From: Gammaproteobacteria bacterium
GTDB taxonomy: Bacteria; Pseudomonadota; Gammaproteobacteria; JAADHS01
DNA length: 33,232 nt
Direction: 5' to 3'
NCBI GenBank assembly: GCA_013151745.1
Contig: JAADHS010000158.1
Span: forward strand, 1-33,232
In this document: in pieces, positions 32,404 through 33,232 of the stretch
Numbering within the stretch: position 1 is the stretch's first letter
How the letters are laid out: each line of letters starts with the position of its first letter
Position numbers and translations under genes: made by a program
The notes under the pieces: model-generated
The model's database searches: none
Told to the model about the DNA's origin: nothing
The model's input: the letters and a program-made list of their open reading frames with translations, nothing else

Positions 32404-33232
32404 ATGGTTTCTGTTCATTGTCGTCAGCATGAATCTGTTTTGCTGCAAGCGGTTACGTCTTTGAAGGGGGTGGGGCCGGCAATAGCAGAAAAATTGGTTC
32501 GTCTGCATATCTTCAGCATAGGTGACTTACTCTTTCACCTCCCGCTCCGTTATGAAGATAAAACCCGCTTGTGGCCCATGTCAACGCTGATTCCGGGGCA
32601 GTCCGTCTTGATTGAGGGTGAGGTGGCAAATACCCGTGTGGAAACGGCTCGGCGTCGTGTCTTGGTGTCGACTCTTCGTGAAGAGGACAATGAGGTCACG
32701 TTACGTTTTTTTCGTTTTTCTCGATTTCATCAGCAACGTTTGACTCCGGGCGCTAGAATTCGTTGTTATGGCGAGGTGCAGCGCTATGCCGGTGGTTTGC
32801 AGATGGTTCACCCTGAAACACACATTGTTAAACCTGGTGTTGTTGAGCTGGATGCCCACTTGACGCCAGTGTACCCGCTGGTAGAAGGCTTGGGGCAGCC
32901 CAGCATTAGAAAAATAGTTGATCAGGCTCTCTCTCTGTTGTCCGTAGAAGGTGAGCAAGCAGCACTGGGGTTAGAGTTGTTACCCCAAGCGTTGCTGGCG
33001 CAGTTTTCAATGCCCACTTTGGCCACAGCTTTAAATTTCATTCATCGACCTGATGTCGATGCCTCATTAGCGCAAATCAATGCAACGAGTCACCCGGCAC
33101 AACAACGAATTATTTATGAAGAACTGCTGGCGCATCATCTAAGTCTGCGTGAATTGCGACTGCGTACTGAGCGTCATCAGGCTCCAGAGCTCAATGCCAA
33201 ACCGCGCTTGCGTACGCAGTTAGAAAACAGCC
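32404..33232 (+). CDS. recG: ATP-dependent DNA helicase RecG (5' part)
   Basis: About 276 codons of a gene that runs off the window. It opens with an N-terminal Hx-hairpin-like segment (SLKGVGPAIAEKLVRLHIFSIGDLLFHLPLRYEDKT), then the OB-type wedge domain (GQSVLIEGEVANTRVET; TLRFFRFSRFHQQRLTPGARIRCYGEVQRYAGGLQMVHPE). This is the diagnostic RecG N-terminus, which binds branched DNA and drives fork reversal. The helicase motor lies beyond the end. The ATG at 32404 is 3 bp after the ridA stop, so the two are translationally coupled. Confidence 0.93.
   Translation, partial: MVSVHCRQHESVLLQAVTSLKGVGPAIAEKLVRLHIFSIGDLLFHLPLRYEDKTRLWPMSTLIPGQSVLIEGEVANTRVETARRRVLVSTLREEDNEVTLRFFRFSRFHQQRLTPGARIRCYGEVQRYAGGLQMVHPETHIVKPGVVELDAHLTPVYPLVEGLGQPSIRKIVDQALSLLSVEGEQAALGLELLPQALLAQFSMPTLATALNFIHRPDVDASLAQINATSHPAQQRIIYEELLAHHLSLRELRLRTERHQAPELNAKPRLRTQLENS

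Noticed and set aside
1-33232. CRISPR array, tRNA, rRNA, prophage or transposase genes
   Set aside because: No regularly spaced short repeats, tRNA-like cloverleaf or recombinase/transposase motifs were seen on reading both strands.

Overview
The window is a stretch of a gammaproteobacterial chromosome of moderate GC content (estimated by eye). The clearest phylogenetic sign is the block gmk-rpoZ-spoT-ridA-recG at the right end, an order typical of Gammaproteobacteria. HrpA, ApaG, RNase D and RecQ are also of gammaproteobacterial type. I cannot name the genus. The two-component pair of the 'proteobacterial dedicated sortase system' type and the haem-bearing FGE-like protein suggest an environmental, possibly marine or sediment, lineage.

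Layout. 1-3.6 kb: a minus-strand pair of formylglycine-generating-enzyme (FGE/SUMF1)-like secreted proteins. One is a diheme c-type cytochrome/FGE fusion and one is a lipoprotein without the FGE cysteines. A stand-alone cyclic-nucleotide-binding protein is transcribed divergently. 3.6-5.8 kb: RNase D and a glycosyltransferase. 5.9-9.3 kb: a compact envelope cassette on the minus strand (MipA/OmpV outer-membrane protein, SDR, DUF2141, VTT/TVP38 membrane protein) facing a divergent short Crp/Fnr-type regulator, with two perfect dyads between them. 9.3-10.9 kb: a 179-bp palindromic repeat, a lipoprotein-like alpha/beta hydrolase and a small membrane protein. 10.9-16 kb: a cupin/2OG-oxygenase-like protein and hrpA, divergent with only 20 bp between them. 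16-19 kb: a VOC-nitroreductase-DMT-transporter operon facing a LysR regulator, with a LysR-type box between. 19-20.8 kb: a DUF3025 gene bracketed by two related palindromic repeats, then a small lipoprotein. 20.8-24.8 kb: apaG divergent from recQ and a strongly diverged hemF homologue. 24.8-27.6 kb: a PdsS/PdsR-like histidine kinase and response regulator without any sortase in the window. 27.6-28.7 kb: repeat remnants and a methyltransferase. 28.7-33.2 kb: the conserved nucleotide/stringent-response block, ending inside recG.

Two themes go beyond routine annotation. The first is a dispersed family of long imperfect palindromes of about 150-180 bp. Two of them share one set of ends, and one of these shares a common core with a third copy that has different ends; several decayed pieces occur in intergenic gaps. 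They look like non-autonomous mobile repeats. The second is the cytochrome-FGE fusion with its FGE-like paralogue, a possible periplasmic redox or protein-modification module whose substrate is not visible here. Most other regions are ordinary housekeeping genes. No rRNA, tRNA, CRISPR array, transposase or prophage was recognised.
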